Below are positions 25,342 through 33,809 of a stretch of DNA of 64,000 nt, in pieces. Both the position numbers and the translations under genes were made by a program. The first letter of the stretch is position 1. The number at the start of each line of letters is the position of its first letter. The notes beneath the pieces are model-generated. The model was not told the origin of the DNA, ran no database searches, and saw nothing but the letters and a program-made list of their open reading frames with translations. This DNA is from Dehalogenimonas alkenigignens (GTDB taxonomy: Bacteria; Chloroflexota; Dehalococcoidia; Dehalococcoidales; Dehalococcoidaceae). The stretch covers positions 1,671,684 to 1,735,683 of the forward strand of contig NZ_KQ758903.1 in NCBI RefSeq assembly GCF_001466665.1, written 5' to 3'.

Positions 25342-25731
25342 CTACGCTGCCAGCAGGATTACACCGATCCCAAGCACAAACCAGGCTACCGCGATCAATG
25401 CTGCGATGGCAGCGCCGCTCATGCCGTCACCGGATGAAACAGCGTTATTCGCTTTCCAGGCGGGAGCAGAACTTGCAGTTGCCGCAGGCGCCGACTGGGA
25501 TACTGCCGCTGAAGCCGGTGGGGAGGCCTGGCGGGAGATAACCTGTCCGGTTTCGCTGTCCTTTGTTGAAGCCATGCCGACGTTATTCTTAACGGACTCG
25601 ATGCCGTTTATCGCGCTGGATTTGGAAGTATAACCTTCAGCCGAATCGGCGATGATATTCCCGTTCTGGTGACGGAGCCGCCAGCGGTACTCGCCGGCTT
25701 TATCCTGGAATAATTCGAATTTTGCCGCCAT
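25342..25731 (-). CDS. DUF1508 protein with C-terminal membrane anchor
   Basis: The 129-aa protein has an N-terminal DUF1508 domain (residues 1-50) nearly identical to its neighbour. A low-complexity Ala/Ser/Pro linker (about 60-97) and a single C-terminal transmembrane helix (about 105-128, AAIAALIAVAWFVLGIGVILL) follow. With no signal peptide, the DUF1508 domain probably faces the cytoplasm on a tail anchor. The pairing of a soluble and an anchored copy suggests related roles at the membrane, but nothing is known of the function. Confidence 0.82.
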   Translation of the reverse strand: MAAKFELFQDKAGEYRWRLRHQNGNIIADSAEGYTSKSSAINGIESVKNNVGMASTKDSETGQVISRQASPPASAAVSQSAPAATASSAPAWKANNAVSSGDGMSGAAIAALIAVAWFVLGIGVILLAA

Positions 25732-26035
25732 ACTGCGCTCCTTTATGTTTTTAAATCCGGTTTGTTACTGCGTTCTCCAATTATAGGTGCAACAGGCGTT
25801 TATGGGATTGCTAATATCGTCCCTCCTTCCGTTCATTTATTCCATAGTACGATTTAAGACAGGCAAGCGCAATATGTTTTTCAACCCGGAGAAAAATAAA
25901 GTCCGATCTGTAAACCAAGGTAGAACAGGCCTACGTCTTAAGTCATATCATTCCTAGCCTCAAGGCTATTGTAAAAAAGATCGCCTGGGGGTACACTGGT
26001 TAGCATTTTTCTAATATATATTTGGTAATAATCAA
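25732..26035. other. 304-bp intergenic region between DUF1508 pair and MFS gene
   Basis: This AT-rich stretch separates divergent genes and should hold both promoters. I see only a short GCCTCAAGGC palindrome near 25959 and AT-rich candidate -10 boxes near 26010-26030. No gene or structured RNA is recognised. Confidence 0.5.
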
Positions 26036-27313
26036 TTGCCGGATTCGAATCTAATGCTCAACAGCCCGCAAAAGGGGTTATTCAGCCACCCTATTTTCCG
26101 GCGTTTCCCGCCGGGTGTCTGGATGGTCACTTTTATCGGACTCCTCAATTCGGCGGGTTTTTCGGTGTCGCTGCCGTTCTTGTCGCTTTATCTCTACCAG
26201 CAGCGGGATGTGTCGATGACCATGGTCGGGCTGATCATTCTGGGCAGCGGATTGATCGCCGCGGCCGCCCAGATGCTTTCCGGGATGCTGTCCGACAGGA
26301 TCGGCCGGCGGCCGGTAATCCTGGGCAGCACGGCGCTGGCGGCGGTTCTGTTCATCGTCATGGCACTGTTGATAAGCTCGACCGCCCCGGTATGGGCAAT
26401 CGTCAGCGCCTACGTCCTGGTACGCTGCGGTTTGATGTCCGCCCGCCCGGCGACTTCGGCGCTGATCGTTGACCTGATGCCTAAAGCCAGATTGGCCGAA
26501 GGCTACGGCATCCTCAGGATGGGGCAAAACCTGGGGTTCGGCTTCGGACCGGCTATCGGAGGTTACTTCTGGGCGGTCACCTCCTACGGCTGGCTTTTCG
26601 CCGCGGCGGCGGTCATCAGCCTGCTCTGCCTGTTTTTGGTCTACCGTTTCCTTAAGGAGAGTTTCGGCGGCTCCAACGGCGAGAAGGTCAACCTCCAGGC
26701 TGTCCTGGCCACCGCCCGCGACCAGACCTTCCTGGGATTCACCGTTATCTCCGTCATCGCCTTCATGGGCCTCGGGCAGTTCATCAGCACCCTGTCGGTT
26801 TACACCGTTGACCGGGTGGGTTTTTCCACGGTGCAATACGGGTCGCTGCTCACCCTGAACGCGGTGACGGTGGTATTGCTGCAGTATCCGGCGGCGCGCT
26901 GGATCGGCCGGTTCAAACGGGCCGAAGCACTGTTCCTCGGCATGGCGGTTTACTCGGTCGGCTACCTGTCGATGGGCTTCGTCGGTCCCTACGGGCTGGC
27001 GCTGGGGGCGATGGGTGTCATCACCATCGGTGAGATCTTATTTTCGCCCGTCTCAATGACCGTCGTCGGCGAATTGTCCCCCAAAAACCAGCGCGGCCGC
27101 TACCAGGGTTTTTACGGCCTGGCGGAGACCCTGGGCATTTCCCTCGGACCGACCCTGGGCGGGGCGCTCCTGGACGCTTCGGCGCCGGACGGGCGCCTCG
27201 CCGTCTGGCTGCCGATAGCCTCGGTAATCCTGGCGGCGGGACTGGCCTTCTACGTCTGGGGGAAACGGCGCTACCGGCCGTTGCCGGAAGCCAGCGCCAT
27301 CGAAGCGGCTTAA
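26036..27313 (+). CDS. MFS family transporter (12 TM, drug/metabolite efflux type)
   Basis: This 425-aa membrane protein has two six-helix halves. The loop 2-3 signature GMLSDRIGRRPVILGS is the major-facilitator motif A, and MGVITIGEILFSP and GRYQGFYGLAETLGISLGPTLGG lie in the C-terminal half. The most upstream start is TTG 26036; an ATG at 26054 would shorten it by six residues. Neither start has a clear ribosome site. Substrate is unknown; multidrug or small-molecule export is typical of this subgroup. No regulator is adjacent. Confidence 0.9.
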   Translation: MPDSNLMLNSPQKGLFSHPIFRRFPPGVWMVTFIGLLNSAGFSVSLPFLSLYLYQQRDVSMTMVGLIILGSGLIAAAAQMLSGMLSDRIGRRPVILGSTALAAVLFIVMALLISSTAPVWAIVSAYVLVRCGLMSARPATSALIVDLMPKARLAEGYGILRMGQNLGFGFGPAIGGYFWAVTSYGWLFAAAAVISLLCLFLVYRFLKESFGGSNGEKVNLQAVLATARDQTFLGFTVISVIAFMGLGQFISTLSVYTVDRVGFSTVQYGSLLTLNAVTVVLLQYPAARWIGRFKRAEALFLGMAVYSVGYLSMGFVGPYGLALGAMGVITIGEILFSPVSMTVVGELSPKNQRGRYQGFYGLAETLGISLGPTLGGALLDASAPDGRLAVWLPIASVILAAGLAFYVWGKRRYRPLPEASAIEAA

Positions 27314-27337
27314 ATCGTGCGCCAGTATAAACAGCCA

Positions 27338-27366
27338 TTGAATCATGCCATGATTGCGCCTATAAT
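27338..27366 (+). promoter_or_regulatory. Promoter of cvpA, predicting a leaderless transcript
   Basis: TTGAAT and TATAAT are separated by exactly 17 bp. The expected start point, six or seven bases after the -10 box, coincides with the cvpA ATG at 27373. Confidence 0.6.
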
Positions 27367-27372
27367 GGCGCC

Positions 27373-27861
27373 ATGAACTGGCTTGATATCGCTCTCTTGG
27401 TCTTCTTTGCTTTCCAGGTTTTTTCGGGTCTTTCCCAGGGTCTGATCAAGACGCTCGGCGGTTTACTCGGGCTTATTGTCGGGATTTTCCTGGCCGGCCG
27501 CTTCTATGAGAGTCTGGGCGGCAGCGTCTTCAGCTTTATCAGCAACGAGGATATCGCCAACGCCGCCGCCTTCGCAGCGGTGTTGATCGTTACCTGGATT
27601 GTCTTCAGCATCGTCGCCGGCCTGCTGACCAAGCTGGTGTCGGTAGTGCTGCTGGGTTGGGTCAACCGGCTGGCCGGGGCGATCTTCGGACTGTTCATGG
27701 GCACGCTTATCGCCGGAGCGGCGCTGGCCGTCTGGGCTCAGTTCTTCGGCGGCGAGTCGCTGGCGGACTCAACCATCGCGACTTTCCTGCTGGACAAATT
27801 CCCGCTGGTGCTGTCGCTGCTGCCATCGCAGTTCGATTCCATCAAAGAATTCTTCCAGTAG
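27373..27861 (+). CDS. CvpA family membrane protein
   Basis: The 162-aa protein has four predicted transmembrane helices and the CvpA-type N-terminus NWLDIALLVFFAFQVFSGLSQGL. The conserved glycines of helix 2 (GGLLGLIVGIFLAGRFY) follow. CvpA is named for colicin V production in E. coli, but its molecular function is unclear; links to envelope homeostasis have been described. It stands alone, with a near-consensus promoter overlapping its start and a strong terminator behind it. Confidence 0.88.
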   Translation: MNWLDIALLVFFAFQVFSGLSQGLIKTLGGLLGLIVGIFLAGRFYESLGGSVFSFISNEDIANAAAFAAVLIVTWIVFSIVAGLLTKLVSVVLLGWVNRLAGAIFGLFMGTLIAGAALAVWAQFFGGESLADSTIATFLLDKFPLVLSLLPSQFDSIKEFFQ

Positions 27862-27876
27862 CCAATAGGCTTCAAT

Positions 27877-27916
27877 AAAGAAGGAAGCCGGGGGAATTCC
27901 CCCGGCTTCCTTCTTT
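27877..27916. terminator. Bidirectional terminator between cvpA and rdhA
   Basis: A 40-bp perfect palindrome (AAAGAAGGAAGCCGGGGGAA and its complement) sits between the convergent genes. It lies only 20 bp downstream of the rdhA stop codon, so no rdhB gene fits there. Confidence 0.92.
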
Positions 27917-27935
27917 TCGATGTTGCTAGTATTGC

Positions 27936-29489
27936 CTAGTATCCCATGTGGCGGGCCATCATGGTTGAAGAGAAGCCGTTTGACGGCAGGGACATGTTCC
28001 ACCACTCTTCAACATCCTCGCCGTGCTTCATGCCGTAACCCATCGGTTCATGCATGGCGGCAAAGAAAGCGTTGAACAGCGGCGTGATGGAAGCCGTACC
28101 TTTGACCACCTGGTGAATCATGGCGCCGTTGGCGCCGTTGAAAACGCAGTTGCCCCAGCAGACGTTGCAGGTATCAACCGATCTTTGATAGATCTGGCTG
28201 CCTGGCATGTCGGTCCAATAGGTCTTGCGGCCGAGTTTGTGCCACTCGCCCGATTCGCGCATGCCGGGTAGCGGCGGGTCTTTGGGAGTGATATGGCTCG
28301 GCCGGACTTCATAGGAGGGTTCAGCCTCGCCCTTCTTGGTGATCGAGCCGGAGGGGCAAAGGTCGGCGCACAGGCCGCAGCTGTGGCAGAAACGCCACAT
28401 GCCGGCGTCGATGGGTTTGGTCGGCGCGAGTTCCAGGTCGGTCAGCATATCAAAGTAGCCGCCGAAAGCGCCGACTTCCGGGCTGAGGGTCATGATGGAA
28501 TGGCGGGCGTTCTCGCCCAAGCCGCCCAGCACGATACCGGGGCCGGAAGGCAGGACGCGGTAAGGCACATCGGCCATGCTCTGGTAGCCGATGCCGGTGA
28601 TGAAGTCCTGGGTGCAGGTGGTGGTCTCGCGGCGCAAGCGATAGCGCGTTTGAGTCGTCCTGCCAAGCACCGTCGGCCGCCGCAGGTTAAGTTCCTGGTG
28701 CTGAGGAATCAGGTAAGTGACGGCCCAGAGGGGAATATTCGGAACGTAAGTGATGTTTTTCGCCTGATCCCAGGTGAAGGTCGGCTGGTCAGCGAAGACC
28801 ACCGGCTTGGTGACAGTTGTCGGCGCCTTGTCGATATTGGGGTAGTATTGAGTGCCGATGTTGTCGCCGGTCAAACCGACAAAGTTCTTGTGATGGTCAT
28901 CGAGTTCACCGACGCCGAGGTTGGCAGCGCCGAAGAAGACCATGACGGCGCGCAGCATTTTGGTGGCTTCCTCAGGGGTACCGGTCCACTTGGGAACGCC
29001 GCGCTGTTCGGGGGTCTGGACCTTCTTGCGGCCGAATTTATCGGCTTCGCAGGTCGGGATGACGCCGCCGACGGCGCCGGGGCTGCCGGCCAGGGAGATC
29101 CCGGAAAAGACGCCGCCGTTGGCCGCGCCGAGCGCCGCGTCGCGCAGTCTGTAGCCCGGTTCGTTGTCCTTCATGCGGTCAGCGTCGGATTTTCCTGATT
29201 TGGTCATGGCATTGTACGCCTCGAGGCCGGGGTAGCGGGCTACGACCGCGGCTGATTGCGTGCTGTGTCCGCCGTGATGGCGTTTGACCAGCGCCCAGTC
29301 AATTTCTACGGTTGGTTCGTCGACTTCCTTGACGAACCAGGCACGCTTGCGGGTGGATTCGGCGGCGGAGATAACCTCATCCAGGTCATGGAACGCCGGC
29401 GTGACGGCGGCTGCGCCGCCGATGCCGCCGACCAGACCCAAGCCCTTCATGAAATCGCGGCGGGAGACAGTGCTGTGAAATAATGACAT
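27936..29489 (-). CDS. rdhA: Reductive dehalogenase catalytic subunit (Tat-exported, corrinoid/Fe-S)
   Basis: RdhA reductively removes halogen from organohalides at the outer face of the membrane, using a corrinoid and two 4Fe-4S clusters. I start it at ATG 29489, giving MSLFHSTVSRRDFMKGLGL and 517 aa; the frame is open further upstream but that part is not family-like. The Tat motif has Arg10-Arg11. The first cluster motif is CHSCGLCADLCP (Cys368/371/374/378). The second is CNVCWGNC (Cys441/444/448), with only three Cys visible. No rdhB membrane anchor follows. Sequence alone does not give the substrate. Confidence 0.95.
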   Translation of the reverse strand: MSLFHSTVSRRDFMKGLGLVGGIGGAAAVTPAFHDLDEVISAAESTRKRAWFVKEVDEPTVEIDWALVKRHHGGHSTQSAAVVARYPGLEAYNAMTKSGKSDADRMKDNEPGYRLRDAALGAANGGVFSGISLAGSPGAVGGVIPTCEADKFGRKKVQTPEQRGVPKWTGTPEEATKMLRAVMVFFGAANLGVGELDDHHKNFVGLTGDNIGTQYYPNIDKAPTTVTKPVVFADQPTFTWDQAKNITYVPNIPLWAVTYLIPQHQELNLRRPTVLGRTTQTRYRLRRETTTCTQDFITGIGYQSMADVPYRVLPSGPGIVLGGLGENARHSIMTLSPEVGAFGGYFDMLTDLELAPTKPIDAGMWRFCHSCGLCADLCPSGSITKKGEAEPSYEVRPSHITPKDPPLPGMRESGEWHKLGRKTYWTDMPGSQIYQRSVDTCNVCWGNCVFNGANGAMIHQVVKGTASITPLFNAFFAAMHEPMGYGMKHGEDVEEWWNMSLPSNGFSSTMMARHMGY

Positions 29490-29914
29490 ACTTACTCTCT
29501 TTCTTATCTGCTGGTTATAATTCTGGACGCTGGTGGTCTGTTCCCCCGCCAACCGGTCTCTCCCGATTGTCATCACCCCGGCTTCACCTCCTGTGCTCGC
29601 GAAACATACGAAAAAGCAGGATGGACCTGACACTGCTCACTGAGTTTCCAAAGACCTTACAAATTGGCGTCGGCGTAAGAATAACAGGCTCTAAATATAT
29701 TTAATATTTTTATGTGCATATAATATTGCCTAATTGGCCAAAAGGCATCGTCCTTTAGTACTAGTACCATGCTGATTTATATTCGTTAATGCGGTATTTA
29801 TTCGAGATGCATTAACAACTCTTAATCTATATTTTGTATATTTCCCCGGGTAATGGCGCCTCCGCCCCGACTATTGACACGGGCATTTCCTGCGCCTAAA
29901 CTGGGGACTGGAAT
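29490..29914. other. Upstream region of rdhA
   Basis: This AT-rich divergent region of about 425 bp contains no gene I can support and no rdhB-like hydrophobic frame. A perfect 10-bp palindrome GTACTAGTAC lies at 29758-29767; read towards rdhA it gives GTACTAGTACTAA, sharing GTACTAA with motifs before both hydrogenase operons. A/T-rich blocks at 29695-29740 could hold the promoter. No MarR or two-component regulator gene is adjacent. Confidence 0.5.
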
Positions 29915-30334
29915 ATGAATTGCCCCAAGGACCACAGCCCGATGATCGTGGTTGAGCACGACCGGATAGCGCTGGACTATTGCCCGGAATGTCGCGGCGT
30001 GTGGTTTGACCGGGGTGAACTCGAGCTGCTGATGGAGCTGGCTTGCGGCGGTGAAGCGGATGCCTGTACTGCCGATCTTTTAACCCGACCGGAAGCGACA
30101 ACCGCCGAAGCCCGGCGCCGCTGCCCCATCTGCAACCACAATATGCGTAAAGAACACATCGGACAGCAGCCGGCGGTGTTGATAGACTCCTGCGGCCGGG
30201 GCGACGGTCTTTGGTTCGACGGCGGGGAACTGCACCAGGTGCTGTCGCAGTTCCAGGCCGGCGTCGAAGGCAATCAGGACGCCAGGTTACTGGATTTTCT
30301 CAAAGAGACTCTCAAGGCTGATATCAACGAATAA
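29915..30334 (+). CDS. Double zinc-ribbon (TFIIB-type) small protein
   Basis: This 139-aa protein has two similar halves. The first half begins MNCPKDHSPM with a second Cys pair in YCPECRGVWFDRGELELL. The second has RRCPICNHNMRK and a matching SCGRGDGLWFDGGELHQVL, in which the second Cys pair is reduced to one Cys. This is the zf-TFIIB family pattern (WFD-x-GEL after the ribbon). The second ribbon may therefore not bind zinc fully. It lies 9 bp upstream of lemA and precedes htpX. Its role is unknown; membrane-protease neighbours suggest an envelope context. Confidence 0.85.
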   Translation: MNCPKDHSPMIVVEHDRIALDYCPECRGVWFDRGELELLMELACGGEADACTADLLTRPEATTAEARRRCPICNHNMRKEHIGQQPAVLIDSCGRGDGLWFDGGELHQVLSQFQAGVEGNQDARLLDFLKETLKADINE

Positions 30335-30343
30335 GGAGGAAAT

Positions 30344-30907
30344 ATGGTAGGACTGCTCATCGCCTTAGGTATCATCGTCGTCCTGTTTCTTATTTTTATC
30401 GGCATCTACAATGCCCTGGTGGGTCTCCGCAACCAGGTTAAAAACGCCTGGGCGCAGATTGACGTACAACTCAAACGGCGGTATGACCTCATCCCCAACC
30501 TGGTTGAGACGGTCAAGGGGTACGCCAAACACGAACGCGAGGTTTTTGAGAACGTCACCAAAGCCCGCAACCTGGCCCAGCAAGTATCGTCGTCAGCGCC
30601 CCACATCCGGGCTCAGGCGGAGGGTGAGTTGTCCGCTGTCCTGGGGCGCCTGCTGGCGGTGGCTGAAGCTTATCCTGACCTTAAGGCCAATCAGAATTTC
30701 CTGGCCTTGCAGGAAGAACTGGCTTCAACCGAAAACAAGATCTCGTTCTCCCGCCAGTTTTACAATGATTCGGTTTTAACCTACAACAACAAGATCCAGA
30801 TGTTCCCTTCCAACATCATCGCCGGCATGTTCGGCTTCACCATGAGTGAATTCTTCGAACTGAAAGTAGAAGCCGAGCGCGTCGCCCCCAAGGTCAGCTT
30901 CAGCTAA
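30344..30907 (+). CDS. lemA: LemA family protein
   Basis: The 187-aa protein has one N-terminal membrane helix (residues 3-24) followed by the LemA coiled domain: [33 protein letters not shown] is the family hallmark, and [21 protein letters not shown]-type sequence ([18 protein letters not shown]) closes it. A strong AAGGAGGA site precedes the ATG. LemA proteins often neighbour M48 proteases, as here with htpX. The biochemical function is not settled. Confidence 0.93.
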   Translation: MVGLLIALGIIVVLFLIFIGIYNALVGLRNQVKNAWAQIDVQLKRRYDLIPNLVETVKGYAKHEREVFENVTKARNLAQQVSSSAPHIRAQAEGELSAVLGRLLAVAEAYPDLKANQNFLALQEELASTENKISFSRQFYNDSVLTYNNKIQMFPSNIIAGMFGFTMSEFFELKVEAERVAPKVSFS

Positions 30908-30924
30908 ATCCAAATGTCGTTCAG

Positions 30925-30950
30925 GCAGGGGCGCGGCGCCGCGCCCCTGC
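30925..30950. repeat. 26-bp perfect GC palindrome between lemA and htpX
   Basis: GCAGGGGCGCGGC and its exact complement meet at 30937/30938. It can form a very stable hairpin, yet lacks a T-run, so it may tune expression between the two genes and is not expected to terminate fully. Confidence 0.6.
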
Positions 30951-30973
30951 ATTCGTGTACCAGAGATAGAGTT

Positions 30974-32176
30974 ATGTGGGAACAGATCAGCGCCAACCGC
31001 ACCCGTTCGGCCGTCCTGGTCATCATGATGGGCGCCGTGCTCATCATACTGGGCTACGCTGTCGGCATTTACTTTCTGGATGAGCCCTGGGGCGGCGTTG
31101 CCGTGGCCGCCGCGGTTTGGATCATCATGACCCTGGTGGCTTATTTTCAGGGCGACAGCATCCTCCTGGCGACCGCCGGGGCCAAGAAGATCGAGAAGAA
31201 GGATCACCCTCGCCTGTTCAACATCGTCGAGGAGATGACCATCGCCTGCGGCCTGCCCCGGATGCCGGATGTCTATATCATTGACGATCCGGCGCTCAAT
31301 GCCTTCGCCGTCGGCCGCGACCCCAGCAAGTCAGCGGTTGCCATCACCTCAGGCCTGCTGCAGAAGTTGAACCGCGACGAACTTCAAGGGGTCATGGCTC
31401 ACGAGATGGCGCACGTCAAGAACCGCGACGTGCTGCTCATGTCAATGGCCGCCGTTCTGCTTGGCACTATCGTCATTATTTCCTATTACGCCTCGCGAAT
31501 GCTCTTCTACTCCGGCGGCCGCGGCTCGCGGCGCTCTTCGGATTCAGGAGGCGGCGGCGCTATTATCGCATTGATCGGACTGGTTTTCATGATCCTGGCG
31601 CCGATCTTTGCCCAGCTCATCTATTTCGCCATCTCCCGGCGGCGGGAATATCTGGCCGATGCCTCGGCCGCCCTGTTCACCCGGTATCCGGAGGGTCTGG
31701 CTTCGGCGCTGGAGAAGCTGGGCGCTTCCACCAATCAGATCAGGGGCGCCAATCAGGCCACAGCGCCGATGTACACCGTCAATCCATTCCGAGAAGAAGG
31801 AAGAAAGGCCGCCGACCTTACCAGCACCCACCCGCCGATCTCGGAACGAGTGAAAATCCTGAGGCGGATGGGCCACTCCGCCTCATACCAGGCTTACGAA
31901 CGAGCCGCCGAAGAGACCTCTAAAAAACATGTCATTCCTGCCTCGGCGCTCACCGGAGCCGATTCGGTTCCAGTTCGGGCGCCTTCCGCGGAAGGCGCCG
32001 TCGGCGAACCGGACAAGTTCGCCCGGACGCGCGAGACGCAGAATATGCTCTTCGGCATGGCCAATTACCGCCAGCTGAACTGCGCCAACTGCGGTACCAC
32101 GCTCCGGCTGCCGCCCAACTTCACCGCCCCGGCGGTCCGCTGCCCGCATTGCGGGACGGTGAACAAAACCGCCTGA
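30974..32176 (+). CDS. htpX: M48 family membrane metalloprotease (HtpX-like) with C-terminal zinc ribbon
   Basis: HtpX-type proteases degrade misfolded membrane proteins at the cytoplasmic face. I start at ATG 30974 (MWEQISANRTRSA), giving 400 aa; the frame is open upstream to 30914 but includes the GC palindrome. Two N-terminal helices are followed by the zinc motif HEMAH (143-147) and the third ligand region (RRREYLADASAAL). Two further helices lie between them. The C-terminus adds a ribbon, LNCANCGTTLRL and VRCPHCGTV, not part of the classic HtpX core of about 290 aa. This matches the zinc-ribbon gene at the head of the cluster. Confidence 0.92.
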   Translation: MWEQISANRTRSAVLVIMMGAVLIILGYAVGIYFLDEPWGGVAVAAAVWIIMTLVAYFQGDSILLATAGAKKIEKKDHPRLFNIVEEMTIACGLPRMPDVYIIDDPALNAFAVGRDPSKSAVAITSGLLQKLNRDELQGVMAHEMAHVKNRDVLLMSMAAVLLGTIVIISYYASRMLFYSGGRGSRRSSDSGGGGAIIALIGLVFMILAPIFAQLIYFAISRRREYLADASAALFTRYPEGLASALEKLGASTNQIRGANQATAPMYTVNPFREEGRKAADLTSTHPPISERVKILRRMGHSASYQAYERAAEETSKKHVIPASALTGADSVPVRAPSAEGAVGEPDKFARTRETQNMLFGMANYRQLNCANCGTTLRLPPNFTAPAVRCPHCGTVNKTA

Positions 32177-32398
32177 CATTAGGGACAGCTACCGATTAAG
32201 CGTCAGATTTTCCCTTCTTGTTCCCAAGGGATTTGTATTGATACCCACTGTCACTGTATAATTTATGTAAAACAAGTGGATTTATCCTTATTTTGATTGC
32301 GCCGTTCCTCCCTTCCAGTTTAGCCTGTTCTCACAACGTTCATAGTCGCGCCGACCGTGTCTTTTCCAGCCAAACCAAAAATATACTATAGGAAAACA

Positions 32399-33640
32399 AT
32401 GACTTTCGATTCTTTTAATCTTCACCCTGCCGTCATGAGCGGCGTCAAAGCCGTCGGTTATACCGAACCCACCCCCATCCAGGCCCAGGCCATCCCGCCG
32501 GCGCTTGAAGGTAAAGACATCATCGGCCTGGCCCAGACCGGGACCGGCAAGACCGCCGCCTTCGTCATCCCCATACTGCAGCGACTGCTAAAGGGCCCGG
32601 CCGGGAAGCTGAGGGCACTTATAATTTCTCCGACGCGGGAGCTGGCCGAGCAGATCTACGACACCATCAAGGGGCTTTCTTACTACACCAACCTGCGCGC
32701 CATGGCTATCTACGGCGGCGTCGGCATGGAACCGCAAAAATCCAAGATACGCACCGGCGTGGACATCGTTGTCGCCTGTCCCGGCCGACTTTTAGATCAC
32801 GTCTGGCAGGGCACTATCGACTTCACTGACGTGGAACTGCTGGTTATCGACGAGGCGGACAGGATGTTCGACATGGGTTTCCTGCCCGACGTGAGAAAAA
32901 TATTAAAATGCCTGATGCACCAGCGTCAGACACTGCTCTTCTCCGCCACAATGCCGGATGATGTCCGCAAGCTGGTGCGCGAGATCCTCAAGGACCCGGT
33001 GACAGTGCAGATAGGCACGGTAGCGCCAGCCAACACGGTGGCTCATGCCCTTTACCCGGTGCGCCAGGACCTGAAGACACCGCTGCTGAAAGCGGTGCTG
33101 AAACAGATCGACACCGGTTCCGTCCTGGTCTTCACCCGCACCAAACACCGCACCGAACGGGTAGCCCTGGCGCTGGCCCAGGCCGGCCACTCGGTCGCCT
33201 CCATCCAGGGTAATCTGTCCCAGTACCGCCGTCAGGAAGCTCTTGACGGCTTTAAGGACGGCAAATACAAGGTGCTCGTAGCCACCGATATCGCTTCCCG
33301 CGGCATCGACGTTTCCGACGTTTCCCACGTAATTAATTACGATATGCCGGACACCGCTGACGCCTACATCCACCGCATCGGCCGCACCGGCCGCATCGGC
33401 AAGACCGGAGACGCCTTCACCTTCGTCACCGCCGAAGATGAGCTAATGGTTAAATCACTCGAAAAATTACTTAAGGCTCCCATTGAACGGCGAATTGTTG
33501 ATGGTTTCAAGTACGACGCCCCCGAACCCGTTAAGACTGAATTCGCCCGTCCGCCACGGCGTCACACCCGGCCGCAGACGGCAGCGCCGAATGTCGACCG
33601 AAGCCGCCGGAGGCGTCCAGCGCCGGGTCAAGCGGCTTAG
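32399..33640 (+). CDS. DEAD-box ATP-dependent RNA helicase
   Basis: This protein unwinds RNA duplexes in ribosome assembly or RNA decay. I start at ATG 32399 (MTFDSFNLHP) after AGGAAAA, giving 413 aa; a GTG start at 32357 is less likely. Motifs in order: Q motif (PTPIQAQAIP), I AQTGTGKT (45-52), II DEAD in LLVIDEADRMFDMGF, III SAT in LFSATMPDD, V ATDIASRGIDV and VI HRIGRTGR. A basic C-terminal tail of about 45 residues may bind RNA. It is flanked by an AT-rich upstream region of about 220 bp typical of cold-inducible helicases, though regulation is not shown. Confidence 0.94.
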   Translation: MTFDSFNLHPAVMSGVKAVGYTEPTPIQAQAIPPALEGKDIIGLAQTGTGKTAAFVIPILQRLLKGPAGKLRALIISPTRELAEQIYDTIKGLSYYTNLRAMAIYGGVGMEPQKSKIRTGVDIVVACPGRLLDHVWQGTIDFTDVELLVIDEADRMFDMGFLPDVRKILKCLMHQRQTLLFSATMPDDVRKLVREILKDPVTVQIGTVAPANTVAHALYPVRQDLKTPLLKAVLKQIDTGSVLVFTRTKHRTERVALALAQAGHSVASIQGNLSQYRRQEALDGFKDGKYKVLVATDIASRGIDVSDVSHVINYDMPDTADAYIHRIGRTGRIGKTGDAFTFVTAEDELMVKSLEKLLKAPIERRIVDGFKYDAPEPVKTEFARPPRRHTRPQTAAPNVDRSRRRRPAPGQAA

Positions 33641-33809
33641 CTTAAATTACTATTCCCCTCAGCAAGATATTTCCACCACGGAACTTTTGATCTACGCTTA
33701 TTGAAGTTAACCCCCTGGCCGGCAATCCGGGTTCGAGAACCATAGCTAAAAAGCTTTGGATGGGGTATACTTGGCGCTGAACGGGGAACAAAATCAAAGG
33801 AGCGCCAAG

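Noticed and set aside
26078-26836. A 252-codon open frame opposite the MFS gene
   Set aside because: It is rich in Gln/Arg/Asp as expected for the complement of hydrophobic codons and has no recognisable domain.
28293-29198. A 301-codon open frame opposite rdhA
   Set aside because: It is the antisense shadow of the reductive dehalogenase frame; no ribosome site or family resemblance supports it.
29490-29914. An rdhB gene or a cobalamin riboswitch upstream of rdhA
   Set aside because: No hydrophobic frame of 70-100 codons and no B12 box could be found on either strand.
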